IMG/VR virus record: IMGVR_UViG_3300031251_000059
Location: 1-39,584 of that record
Strand: one strand, 5' to 3'
DNA: 39,584 bases
From: a virus
The notes beneath the pieces were generated by a model. The model saw only the letters and a list, made by a program, of their open reading frames with translations, made no database searches and was not told the origin of the DNA. The translations under genes and the position numbers were made by a program. Each line of letters opens with the position of its first letter. Position 1 is the first letter of the stretch. Below, piece after piece: positions 16,524 to 23,585 of the stretch.

Positions 16524-16823
16524 ATGGGGTGGACGGTTCCGACGGTTCGCACGACCGGCGATTTGATTACGGCCTCGATTTGGAACACGGATATCGTCAA
16601 TAACCTTGCCGCGTTGCAAGGCGGCCTCGTGGGCTCTGGATTCGCCGAACTCGATTTACTTGGTACGGGTTCGGCGCCGGCAGTCTCGACCGCAGGGCAC
16701 GCAACGCTGTATTTCGACAACACCCTCGGTCTGTTGATTTCGAGCAATGGCGCCGCGTATTTTTCGGTCGGGGCTGGTCCCGATGCCGCGGCTCCGATTC
16801 TCGCTCAAGCGATGCTCGGCTAA
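16524..16823 (+). CDS. small tail fibre-type protein (putative)
   Basis: A 99-residue protein starting at ATG 16524 behind GGAGG. It begins with WTVPTVRTTGDLITASIWNTDIVNNLAAL, a pattern common at the N-terminus of phage fibre-like proteins, with a trimerisation-type helix ending in NNLAAL. The rest is Gly/Ser/Ala-rich with short strands (HATLYFDNTLGLLISSNGAAYFS), resembling the short beta repeats of fibre shafts. A structural role at the tail tip is likely; receptor binding is possible. It is too short to be a whole receptor-binding fibre, so it may work with the next genes. Confidence 0.65.
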   Translation: MGWTVPTVRTTGDLITASIWNTDIVNNLAALQGGLVGSGFAELDLLGTGSAPAVSTAGHATLYFDNTLGLLISSNGAAYFSVGAGPDAAAPILAQAMLG

Positions 16824-16841
16824 GGGAAGGGGAACACACGC

Positions 16842-17210
16842 ATGGCGGCCACGTTCACACCGATCGTACTCTCAGGGTCGACTCAAGGGCGCGCGATTAA
16901 GTTGACGGCGACCTCGATCGGCACGGCGCAAACGCTTCACACGGGGCCGAGTGTCGCCGGCCAGTTCGACGATCTCGAGCTGTGGGCCGCGAACACGGGA
17001 TCGGGCCTCGAGACAGCCACGATCTGTAACGGTGGCACCACCGATCCCGACGATCGCGTGCCTGTTCCGATCCCGCCGATCGTCGGCCCTATCTGCCTCG
17101 GGCGCTATCGTGTACCCGGCAACGGCACGCCGAACGTGCTTAAAGCATTTGTGACAACCGCAAACGTGATCAACGTGTGGGCGGTTCAAGCGACGCACTA
17201 CGCCCCGTAA
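16842..17210 (+). CDS. small beta-rich virion protein, unknown
   Basis: A 122-residue protein starting at ATG 16842 behind AAGGGAAGGGG. It is made of short beta stretches (TPIVLSGSTQGRAIKLTATS, DDLELWAANTGS, NVLKAFVTTANVINVWAVQATHYAP) with three cysteines. The pattern resembles small head-fibre or tail-tip beta-sandwich proteins that occur beside fibre genes. I do not recognise the family. It ends 14 bases before the LamG-like gene and probably belongs to the same adsorption set. Confidence 0.6.
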   Translation: MAATFTPIVLSGSTQGRAIKLTATSIGTAQTLHTGPSVAGQFDDLELWAANTGSGLETATICNGGTTDPDDRVPVPIPPIVGPICLGRYRVPGNGTPNVLKAFVTTANVINVWAVQATHYAP

Positions 17211-17224
17211 GAGAAGGATTTCCG

Positions 17225-18157
17225 ATGCAGAGCAGTCTCCGGGCGCGGTTCGCACCGACGCAATTACAGAGTGCGCGCGGGTATCCCTATGCCTACGGGT
17301 ACAAGTTGCAATCGCGCAAATTCACGGCGGCGAACGGGCAGGGGCTCTACAACCCATCATCGTTGACGACCAACTCGTCTCTGAATCGGTACGTGATGAT
17401 GTCGGCGTGGTTCAAGCCGACCGCGACGGGGTTGACTAGTTCACGTGCGATCGCAGGATTCGCCAGTGCCACGGACACAACCGGCGCAACCTGTGCCTAT
17501 CTCATGTTGTCGGCGGGTCGCCTTGTCGCGTATCAAAGTTCGGCCGGCGGCGCGGCGGTATCCGACTGTATTAGTCCGGTTGGGGCAGTCGTGCAGGATG
17601 GGTGGAACTTCGCGATCGCGATGTTCAACGGCTACACGTCGCGTGTGCTGTGGCTCAGGAACAGTAATGGGATCTTTACCGCTACGGGTTCCGCAAGCGC
17701 CGGGAACTCGAATGACGAATGTATCCCGAACGTCGGGGATCGGATCTGGTACAACGGGGCGACCTGGCAACGAAACATCTGGCCGTTCGATGGCCTCATT
17801 GCGGACGTCGCGATCTGGCCCTCGCCAGGCTCGACGGCGGCGTTCAACTCGATTGCCCAAATCCTCTTGAATCCGTACGAGATCAATGGGATGGCGGGCC
17901 ATCCTCCCGCGTCGCTGATTTATCCGCAAAACCTAACGGGGTACTGGCCGTTACTCGGACGCGATCAAACGGTCGGCAACATCGCTGAGTACTCGTACAC
18001 GAATTCGGCCGGGTGTTACGGGTGGGTCAACTACATAGTCGGGGCCTCCAATATCACGGCCAGCGCAACAAACAATCCGACGGTTGCCAGTGACCGTCCG
18101 CCGGTCCTGTATCCGCCTGGAACTTGGGCCTCAACATACAACGTCGTTAACTGGTAG
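17225..18157 (+). CDS. LamG-like (concanavalin fold) tail adhesin
   Basis: A 310-residue protein starting at ATG 17225 behind GAGAAGGA; the longer open frame upstream overlaps the preceding gene and is rejected. The middle shows the LamG pattern: RYVMMSAWFKPTATG (about 57-71), GRLVAYQSSAGG, DGWNFAIAMFNGYTSRVLWLRNSN (about 126-149), RNIWPFDGLIADVAIWPSPGS (about 186-206) and then PASLIYPQNLTGYWPL. It would bind glycans on the host surface. Third codon positions are less GC-biased than in the head genes, which hints that this adsorption gene was exchanged more recently. It is the second LamG-type protein of the tail. Confidence 0.75.
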   Translation: MQSSLRARFAPTQLQSARGYPYAYGYKLQSRKFTAANGQGLYNPSSLTTNSSLNRYVMMSAWFKPTATGLTSSRAIAGFASATDTTGATCAYLMLSAGRLVAYQSSAGGAAVSDCISPVGAVVQDGWNFAIAMFNGYTSRVLWLRNSNGIFTATGSASAGNSNDECIPNVGDRIWYNGATWQRNIWPFDGLIADVAIWPSPGSTAAFNSIAQILLNPYEINGMAGHPPASLIYPQNLTGYWPLLGRDQTVGNIAEYSYTNSAGCYGWVNYIVGASNITASATNNPTVASDRPPVLYPPGTWASTYNVVNW

Positions 18158-18169
18158 GGAGTACCCATC

Positions 18170-18577
18170 GTGTCCTTAAAAACGTCGACGCTTCGCCCCA
18201 TGCTCGCGCCGGTCGGACAGTGCAACGAATGGCGGACAAGCCGGATCACGATCGATACGAGTGACGATCTCGACGCGCAAGGGATCGCCGCGCGGATCTC
18301 TGTGATTGTGTCCGGCTACAACAACGCGGTTGACGGCGACACGCCCACGCGCACGAAAGCCGGCGAGGTCGAGATCGTGCTCGAACAGCCGATCGGGAGT
18401 GCGGGCACGGCAACCGCCATGCTCGCGACGGGATGCGGCGCGATCTTGTCGGCGGTCGGAATCGACCCGGCAGGGTACAAACCGGATCAACTCGCCGGCG
18501 CGATTTACATGGGTATTCGATCGGCCGCCGACGCTCAGATCAAGGCATCTGGTATCGCGCCCTCGGACGCAAAATGA
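18170..18577 (+). CDS. unknown protein before the lysis genes
   Basis: A 135-residue protein starting at GTG 18170 behind TAGGGAGT. I do not recognise the family. The first half is beta-like (SRITIDTSDDL, ARISVIVSGYNNAV, GEVEIVLEQPIG). The second half is helical (GTATAMLATGCGAILSAVGID, then DQLAGAIYMGIRSAADAQIKASG). There is no signal peptide. It may be a tail-tip or adsorption accessory or a small cytoplasmic protein. Its stop overlaps the start of the membrane protein that follows, so it is translated with the lysis genes. Confidence 0.65.
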   Translation: MSLKTSTLRPMLAPVGQCNEWRTSRITIDTSDDLDAQGIAARISVIVSGYNNAVDGDTPTRTKAGEVEIVLEQPIGSAGTATAMLATGCGAILSAVGIDPAGYKPDQLAGAIYMGIRSAADAQIKASGIAPSDAK

Positions 18578-18945
18578 CGCCGCAACGACCTCACGCGGAA
18601 TACACCGAGGACGCCGCACCCGTCGAGATCGTCGAACGTGAATCGTGGTTCGGGCAAAACCTGTTACCGCTCGCCACGATCGGGATCCTAGTGATCTCGC
18701 AGATTTTCACGTGGGGCGGCTGGTTCTCGGCGGCTAGTCGCGACGGCGCAACACAGGATCGTCGGCTCGAGGCCCTCGAGATAGAGTTACGCGCGCATTT
18801 GAAGGACGAATCCGCGATCTACGAACGGCGCGACGTGCTCGAGGCTCGGTTGAAAGCGATCGATGATCACCTGGCGAACATCGATCGCATCCTCACGTCC
18901 GATCCGCAACTGGCCCACAGCCGTGTCGGCGGGGTGCTCCGATGA
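18574..18945 (+). CDS. membrane-anchored coiled-coil protein, holin or inner-membrane spanin candidate
   Basis: A 123-residue protein starting at ATG 18574, overlapping the preceding stop. One clear membrane segment, LLPLATIGILVISQIFTWGGWF (about residues 28-49), is followed by a charged coiled coil (about 60-110, with LEALEIELRAHLKDE and RRDVLEARLKAIDDHLANIDRIL). A single membrane anchor plus a coiled coil directly before the endolysin gene fits an i-spanin topologically, or a single-pass holin. In the first case a small outer-membrane lipoprotein partner would be expected; none is nested here. The gene overlaps the endolysin start by four bases. Confidence 0.6.
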   Translation: MTPQRPHAEYTEDAAPVEIVERESWFGQNLLPLATIGILVISQIFTWGGWFSAASRDGATQDRRLEALEIELRAHLKDESAIYERRDVLEARLKAIDDHLANIDRILTSDPQLAHSRVGGVLR

Positions 18946-19334
18946 TCGGGTATGGCGTGGTCTACAAGCCTGGCGTGCGGTTCGACGTGATCGCGCCGGC
19001 CGGGTTTCGCATCCTCGAGGCCCTCGGCGCGACGGCGCGCACGTTCGGGCGCGTGCTGATGATCACGTGTGGCACTGAGGCGCACCCGGCCACCGACCCG
19101 CACACGCTCGGCGAAGCGTACGACCTTCGGACGCACGAATTCGACGACGCCGGCAAGGATGCGTTCTTACGTGAACTGGTAACGGTCCTCGGCGACGGCG
19201 AATCACCGACCGCGATCGGCGGCGGCCTCGGCGTGGCGTGGTTCTGGGGGTGGATCGAGAACCGCGGCCAGGCGAACGAACACTTACACGTACAACGGCG
19301 CAAGGGCACCGTGTACCCGGTCACGGAAGGATAG
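18942..19334 (+). CDS. M15-family peptidase endolysin
   Basis: A 130-residue zinc peptidase starting at ATG 18942, overlapping the preceding stop as ATGA. It matches the M15 (VanY/D-Ala-D-Ala carboxypeptidase) signature closely: DPHTLGEAYD at residues 52-61 gives the zinc ligands H54 and D61 (family pattern SxHxxGxAxD), and EHLHVQ at 113-118 supplies H116. Phage enzymes of this type cut peptide cross-links in peptidoglycan and cause lysis. The size suits a single catalytic domain without a cell-wall-binding domain, usual in phages of Gram-negative hosts. It has no signal peptide, so it needs a holin to reach the wall. Confidence 0.88.
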   Translation: MIGYGVVYKPGVRFDVIAPAGFRILEALGATARTFGRVLMITCGTEAHPATDPHTLGEAYDLRTHEFDDAGKDAFLRELVTVLGDGESPTAIGGGLGVAWFWGWIENRGQANEHLHVQRRKGTVYPVTEG

Positions 19335-19339
19335 ATCCC

Positions 19340-20830
19340 ATGTTCGAGACTCGACGCGTCACCCTGGCCGGCCTCGCCTCGGCCCTGTTCGTCTTCGTTG
19401 CGTGCGCGACGGTACCGCCTCCGCGCGTCGCGCCTCCCGTGTCGCCGGCGGCCGTGGCGCCCGCGGCGCCCGTCCTCGGCCCACTGGCGATCGACATCGT
19501 CACGTGTGACGCGGCCTCGGACACGGCGACGGCGCCGGGGGCCTGTACGTATCCGGTTCCGGGCCTCGCCGTGCACGTGAACGTCGCCCCTGGCGTGTTC
19601 GTCGACGGCGTCACGAACGCCGACGGTTACGCGTTGATCACGATCCCGGCGGCCCGGCGCCCATTGCCGGATGCGTATGTGGTAGTCGACGCGGCCGACG
19701 GGTGGAACGCGGCCGAGACGCAACTACACCCGGAAACGTGCAACGGGTCGACGGTCGGCGGGTGTCATAACCGGATCGCGATCGAGGCGACCCATGTTGA
19801 TCCGCTCACGGCCTACACGTTGCCGCAACTGGCCGCCGTCCGCGGCGCCATGTGGCCGACGGCCTCGTTGTGCCCGGGGTTATCGATCCCGTGGGGGCCG
19901 CGGCCCGGCGCGCCCGACAACATCATCGCGACCGATTTCTTCGCGAACTACACGGCCGATCAACAGACCGCGATTATTCATTGCCTCCGGGACACGCTCC
20001 ACTATACGCACGTCGTGATCGGTCCGATTGTCGATTCGGACGGCTACCACGGCCAGTACGCGCCGCACGATTGGAGATGGGAAGATCCCGCCCACGCGAA
20101 CGGCGATAACTTCGAAAAGTTCCTCGACATCGCGCAAACCTTTTACGATGCCGGCCTCGTGCCGATCGTGTTCCTACACCCGGACGGGTGGACGGTCGAT
20201 CAAACGATCTCGACGCTAACGCCGCTCTTGTCGCGGCCTCGAGCGCAGCGGTTGATCCGGTTCGCCGTTCCGTACGGATGGGAACCCGGGAAGTACGAAA
20301 TCAGCTCGTGTTCATGGGGCAAGCTCGAACAGTGGGGTCGGGCGACGTTACCGTCGGCGATCATCGCGATCCATATGACGTCCGATGTCGACGCGCCGGC
20401 CGGCACGGACGCGTTGTGCAACGATGACGATCACACGTGGAACCCGGACGGCAACGCCGGCGCGTGGTCACGGGTCGCGCCGTTCGTGCACGTGTGGCTG
20501 ATACAGAACGGCCCGTACGCGGGCACGCCAGGCGACGATCCACAACTCGCGACGAACTTCGCCGCACAGTTCAAGGCCGACGGCGTCGGCGCCGATCAAC
20601 ATTCGATCGCCTGGCACCTGGCCGGCCACGCCGGGGTCGGCTGGACGTTGTCGGCGTGGGGTCCCGGGATCCCGCTGTGCCTCGTGGCCGCAGAGCACAC
20701 GAGCTATGAGGCCTATTGGTACGCCAGGCCACCGGAAGCGGGCCGGCAACAGTGGGGCGACCTCGCCGTCGCCTCGGGCGCGTGCGGCTATCTCGACGGC
20801 GGGACAGTGCCCGTTCCGCTGAAACGCTAA
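19340..20830 (+). CDS. large secreted or lipoprotein-like protein, glycosidase-like (putative)
   Basis: A 496-residue protein starting at ATG 19340 five bases after the endolysin. The N-terminus is a secretion signal (RRVTLAGLASALFVFVACA), with a near-lipobox ending at C22, then a Pro/Ala linker. Residues about 60-125 look like a beta-sandwich (GVTNADGYALITIP). The C-terminal 350 residues alternate strands and helices like a TIM barrel, with GPIVDSDGYHGQY, LVPIVFLHPDGW, SAIIAIHMTSDVD and HSIAWHLAGHAGVGWTL. These recall glycoside-hydrolase-type barrels, but no named family or catalytic pair is certain. Export of a phage protein at this position suggests envelope degradation or modification of the infected cell, or a virion-associated depolymerase. 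Confidence 0.65.
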   Translation: MFETRRVTLAGLASALFVFVACATVPPPRVAPPVSPAAVAPAAPVLGPLAIDIVTCDAASDTATAPGACTYPVPGLAVHVNVAPGVFVDGVTNADGYALITIPAARRPLPDAYVVVDAADGWNAAETQLHPETCNGSTVGGCHNRIAIEATHVDPLTAYTLPQLAAVRGAMWPTASLCPGLSIPWGPRPGAPDNIIATDFFANYTADQQTAIIHCLRDTLHYTHVVIGPIVDSDGYHGQYAPHDWRWEDPAHANGDNFEKFLDIAQTFYDAGLVPIVFLHPDGWTVDQTISTLTPLLSRPRAQRLIRFAVPYGWEPGKYEISSCSWGKLEQWGRATLPSAIIAIHMTSDVDAPAGTDALCNDDDHTWNPDGNAGAWSRVAPFVHVWLIQNGPYAGTPGDDPQLATNFAAQFKADGVGADQHSIAWHLAGHAGVGWTLSAWGPGIPLCLVAAEHTSYEAYWYARPPEAGRQQWGDLAVASGACGYLDGGTVPVPLKR

Positions 20831-20855
20831 CCGGACACTTCGAAAGGATTGGATC

Positions 20856-21560
20856 ATGTTGTCGAAGCTATTCGCCGGGTTCGGTTGGACCTCGGACGAT
20901 CTCAAATGGAACATCGCGATCGCCGCGGCCGTGATCGTGGGGCTCTCAACGGCGTTCACGTCGCCCGAAGTCGCCGCGTACTACGGTCTGCCGCCGGCCT
21001 GGCTCCCGAAATTGCGCGGCCTGGCGTTGATCATCGGGATCGTATCGGGCGTGATGCGGACGTCGGGCCTCCCGAACAAGATCGGCGCGTGGTTCCTGGC
21101 GGTGGCCGTCGGCCTCGGCGCCCTCAGCACGGCCGCGTGCGGGCAAACGGCGACCGCGATCAAGGCCGGATCTGTGGTCACGCTCGAGGCCGCCGAAACG
21201 GCCCTCGAGGCCGCGCACGACCTCGAGCGGTCGACCTGTAACGCCCTGGCTGACCAAACGCAACCGATCACGACGTGTACGCCCGACGCCGCGGCGCTCG
21301 GCCTCACGACGGCGAAACATCAAGCGATCGCGAAAGCGTTCGCGAAAGCGTTCACGGTCAACGAACAGGCCGCGGCGGCCCTGAAGCTATGGAAACCGGG
21401 CGACCCGGCGCCGGCGTCGTTCGTGGCCTACGTGGCCGCGGCGAATGACATCGCGACGGCCGCGGCGACCCTGGCGCCCTCGTTGCCATTCGTGTCCAAA
21501 CTGACGAACGCGCTCGGCCAGATTCAAACCATCAACACAACCGTGGGGGGGACGAAATGA
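20856..21560 (+). CDS. multi-pass membrane protein, holin-like region with a lipobox-like motif
   Basis: A 234-residue protein starting at ATG 20856 behind GAAAGGA. Three hydrophobic stretches lie at about residues 18-34, 54-68 and 77-94. The third ends in LSTAACG, close to a lipoprotein box (C95). The remaining 140 residues are an Ala-rich helical tail. The first 90 residues fit a class I holin (three membrane segments). The combination of holin-like head and lipoprotein-like junction is unusual; the region may be two fused functions. A G7 run lies just before the stop (21545-21551). Confidence 0.6.
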   Translation: MLSKLFAGFGWTSDDLKWNIAIAAAVIVGLSTAFTSPEVAAYYGLPPAWLPKLRGLALIIGIVSGVMRTSGLPNKIGAWFLAVAVGLGALSTAACGQTATAIKAGSVVTLEAAETALEAAHDLERSTCNALADQTQPITTCTPDAAALGLTTAKHQAIAKAFAKAFTVNEQAAAALKLWKPGDPAPASFVAYVAAANDIATAAATLAPSLPFVSKLTNALGQIQTINTTVGGTK

Positions 21561-21763
21561 CGATCGCCGCGGCTCTCGCCTGGATCGAATTCGGTCAAAA
21601 GTTGGTCACGGTCGGCGCGGCCACCGTTGCCGAAATTCGGCAGTTCATCGGGTCGCAGAACGGCACGCTGACACCGGCCGACCTTGACGCGATCTGTGAC
21701 CATATCGCCGCGGGCGCGGCGAAACACGCGGCCCTCGCGACGGCCGACGCCGGCGGATCGTGA
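21557..21763 (+). CDS. small helical protein of the lysis region
   Basis: A 68-residue protein starting at ATG 21557, overlapping the previous stop as ATGA, with a GGGGGGG run five bases upstream acting as a ribosome binding site. It is mostly helical (AALAWIEFGQKLVTVGAATVAEIRQFI, then TPADLDAICDHIAAGAAKHAALA). I recognise no family. The first helix is amphipathic rather than membrane-spanning. It may act with the membrane protein before it. The 148 bases that follow hold only a weak -10-like TATCCT at 21860. Confidence 0.65.
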   Translation: MTIAAALAWIEFGQKLVTVGAATVAEIRQFIGSQNGTLTPADLDAICDHIAAGAAKHAALATADAGGS

Positions 21764-21911
21764 ATCACTGAGGCCTCGATCCGGGCTCTCGGGTTCTATC
21801 AGCCGGGGTACACCGGTTGACGTGCTCACGCGCGGCCGGCCCACAACCGACCGATCGGCTATCCTCCGGGCCGTTCGGGGCGCCGGCCGCGCGTGCCTTT
21901 CTCTCGAACGT

Positions 21912-22157
21912 ATGTCGAGGTCGATCCTTGTGTCGCGAGTGCCCGATCTGTCGTGTCCCTCGTGCGGCGCGTGCAACGCGGGCCGGGCGATCCTCGTGCG
22001 GCGCGTCGAGGACGAACGCGGCGCCGGCCTCGAGTGCGACGTATGCGGGCGACGCGCGGCACTAGCGCCAGGACCGGCGGCCGTGGATAATAGAACGCGG
22101 GGCGAACACGGCGACCACTCGCGAAAAATTGCCCGCACAGTTGCCCGGCTCGCGTAA
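21912..22157 (+). CDS. small zinc-finger protein next to attP
   Basis: An 81-residue protein starting at ATG 21912, without a clear ribosome binding site. It carries CPSCGAC and CDVC motifs (C15, C18, C21 and C42, C45), which fit a zinc ribbon, and a basic C-terminus. It is the last plus-strand gene before the attachment site, so it would lie at one end of the prophage. The start is uncertain: the frame is open further upstream but looks non-coding there. Function unknown; nucleic acid binding is likely from the motif. Confidence 0.5.
   Translation: MSRSILVSRVPDLSCPSCGACNAGRAILVRRVEDERGAGLECDVCGRRAALAPGPAAVDNRTRGEHGDHSRKIARTVARLA
22129..22147 (+). repeat. paired TTGCCCG repeats left of attP (possible arm-type sites)
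   Basis: TTGCCCG occurs at 22129-22135 and 22141-22147, starts 12 bases apart, in non-coding or gene-end DNA about 50 bases left of the attP core. The same heptamer occurs three times on the other side of the core (22359-22386). Lambda-type integrases use short arm repeats placed like this. Binding is inferred. Confidence 0.45.
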
Positions 22158-22191
22158 ACGGCGCAACGGCTATCGGTTACAGGCGTCCTTC

Positions 22192-22241
22192 CTCGCCTCC
22201 TAAGCGGGGGGCCGCCGGTTCAATTCCGGCCGGGCGCGCCA
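22192..22241 (+). other. attP core: 3' part of tRNA-Arg(CCU)
   Basis: These 50 bases form the 3' part of a tRNA. The anticodon stem CTCGC/GCGGG surrounds loop CTCCTAA (anticodon CCT at 22199-22201). Then come a five-base variable loop, a T arm GCCGG-TTCAATT-CCGGC (22214-22230), the 3' acceptor strand CGGGCGC, discriminator G and encoded CCA (22239-22241). No matching D arm or 5' acceptor strand (GCGCCCG) is present upstream, so it is not a full gene. A tRNA 3' half beside an integrase gene is the classical attP: after integration it restores the host tRNA. The host target is therefore tRNA-Arg(CCU). Confidence 0.88.
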
Positions 22242-22258
22242 CTCACAACCCCATAAAA

Positions 22259-23581
22259 TCAGACGTTTTCCGGCGATTCTGACATCATCATGCTGCTGTC
22301 GGCATGTACCTCAGATGGTCGCTTCTGGCCCGTCGTGGACGGTTGCGGCGCCGCAATGTTGCCCGTTTCGTTGCCCGGATTGCCCGGTCCGAACCCGGCC
22401 GCGTTCAAGGCCTCGACGGCCGCGCGCATGGCGGGCGCGACGCCGGCCAGGGTGTACCGGTCCGACGTGCGCGGATCGGCGTGCGATCCGAACGCCTGGA
22501 CGATCGACCGATCGGCGACGGCGTACACGGCCGTTAGAAACGAATGGCGCAGATCGTAGGGGCGCACGTCGGCCAGTTGTACCCGGAGGGCGACGCCGGC
22601 CTCGTGGGTCGCCGGATCGTCCTCGAGGCGCCGGCAGTAGCGATCGACGGCCCGACGGAACGCATGATGGGCGCTCGAGGTATTGAACGGCCCGAACGCG
22701 TCGACCGCGGCGAACGCCTCAAGGGCGGCCAGGCCGGCGGCCGTGAGGGGGTGCCGGCGGGGCGGCGCGCCGGCGCCCTTGCGACGCGGGCGCACGAGGA
22801 CCGTACCGCCCTGCCAGTCAATGTCCGCACGCTGTAGGGCGCCGATTTGGGCCGGCGGGATGCCCGTGTAGGCGAGGACCCGCAACCGGGCCGCGGTTTT
22901 CGCCGGCGTGGGGTCGCCCGCCTTGCGGGCGCCTCGGATGATCTTAGACACGGCGGCGTCGGTCACGCCGAACGCCCGCGCCAGGGCCCGTTGCGGCTCA
23001 CCGGCCGCGCACCGGGTACGAATCTGCTCGAGCGCCGCGGCGTCGAGTTTCCCGTGCCGGTGCGTCGCGAACTCGGCCAGGATGCCCTCGATCACGGGAT
23101 AGGGGATCGCGCGTGGCAAGGGCGCCGGTTGACGCGGGCGCGGCACGTCGCGTAACGGGTTCGGCGCGGCGCGCCCGTCGAGTGTCGACCATAAATGATG
23201 CAAGGCCGTGAGGTAATGGCGCACGGTCGACGCCGCGCGGCCCGTGTTCAAGAGATCGGCGACGCCGATCCGAATCTCGACGGCCGTGATTGACCGGCGC
23301 GGCCGTTTCGGGAACCGCGCGATCCAGTACGCCAACTGCACGCGGCGTTCGGCCTCCCGTTTCGGTCGGTCGGCCAGGGTCGCCAGGTAGACCTCGACGT
23401 CGGCGGCCAACGTGCCCGCGGCTGGTTCGTCCACGGTCGCATCGATCCACGCGCGCCAGGTTTCCCGCGGCGTGTCGGCCGGAAACATCTTGGAATACAG
23501 GACGCCGGCGACGCGCACGTACGCCTGGAGGCCGGATCGTTTGCGGCGCACGTTCCCGCGTTCGCGCCGTCGGCGGGCCAT
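22259..23581 (-). CDS. int: tyrosine site-specific integrase with an inserted HTH
   Basis: A 440-residue recombinase that would integrate the phage at tRNA-Arg; its 3' end lies 18 bases from the attP core. The N-terminal part (about 60-135) is a SAM-like core-binding domain. In the catalytic domain I see K268 (RRKG), R345/H346 (YDLRHS), H367 (GSHADP) and nucleophile Y376 (DRYT). The first catalytic arginine is expected at residue 242 of TGIPPAQI, but Pro stands there; I recall phage integrases with similar TG-x-P motifs. Residues about 178-218 hold an extra helix-turn-helix (LDAAALEQIRTRC, GVTDAAVSKIIRG) of the kind found in invertases and HNH endonucleases. The C-terminal 50 residues are low-complexity. 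ATG at 23581; transcription is leftward with the two genes before it. Confidence 0.92.
   Translation of the reverse strand: MARRRRERGNVRRKRSGLQAYVRVAGVLYSKMFPADTPRETWRAWIDATVDEPAAGTLAADVEVYLATLADRPKREAERRVQLAYWIARFPKRPRRSITAVEIRIGVADLLNTGRAASTVRHYLTALHHLWSTLDGRAAPNPLRDVPRPRQPAPLPRAIPYPVIEGILAEFATHRHGKLDAAALEQIRTRCAAGEPQRALARAFGVTDAAVSKIIRGARKAGDPTPAKTAARLRVLAYTGIPPAQIGALQRADIDWQGGTVLVRPRRKGAGAPPRRHPLTAAGLAALEAFAAVDAFGPFNTSSAHHAFRRAVDRYCRRLEDDPATHEAGVALRVQLADVRPYDLRHSFLTAVYAVADRSIVQAFGSHADPRTSDRYTLAGVAPAMRAAVEALNAAGFGPGNPGNETGNIAAPQPSTTGQKRPSEVHADSSMMMSESPENV
22359..22386 (+). repeat. three TTGCCCG repeats in the 3' end of int (possible arm-type sites)
   Basis: TTGCCCG occurs at 22359-22365, 22371-22377 and 22380-22386, same orientation as the two copies at 22129-22147. 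The first two are spaced 12 bases, exactly as on the other side. They fall inside the int C-terminal codons for a Gly-Asn-rich stretch, which could explain them as coding repeats. As arm sites they would give P and P' arms about 50 and 120 bases from the core. Confidence 0.4.
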
Positions 23582-23585
23582 TGGA

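Noticed and set aside
17177-17224. N-terminal extension of the LamG-like adhesin
   Set aside because: The upstream codons overlap the preceding gene, and a good ribosome binding site stands before ATG 17225.
19238-19339. Longer N-terminus of the lipoprotein-like protein
   Set aside because: It would overlap the endolysin end and hide the secretion signal. ATG 19340 gives a proper signal sequence.
21817-21865. Promoter TTGACG ... TATCCT before the gene at 21912
   Set aside because: The two boxes are 37 bases apart, far from the usual 16-18. Only a weak -10-like box remains.
22159-22241. Complete tRNA gene
   Set aside because: Only the anticodon arm, T arm and 3' acceptor strand fit. No D arm or 5' strand GCGCCCG was found, so it is an attP identity segment.
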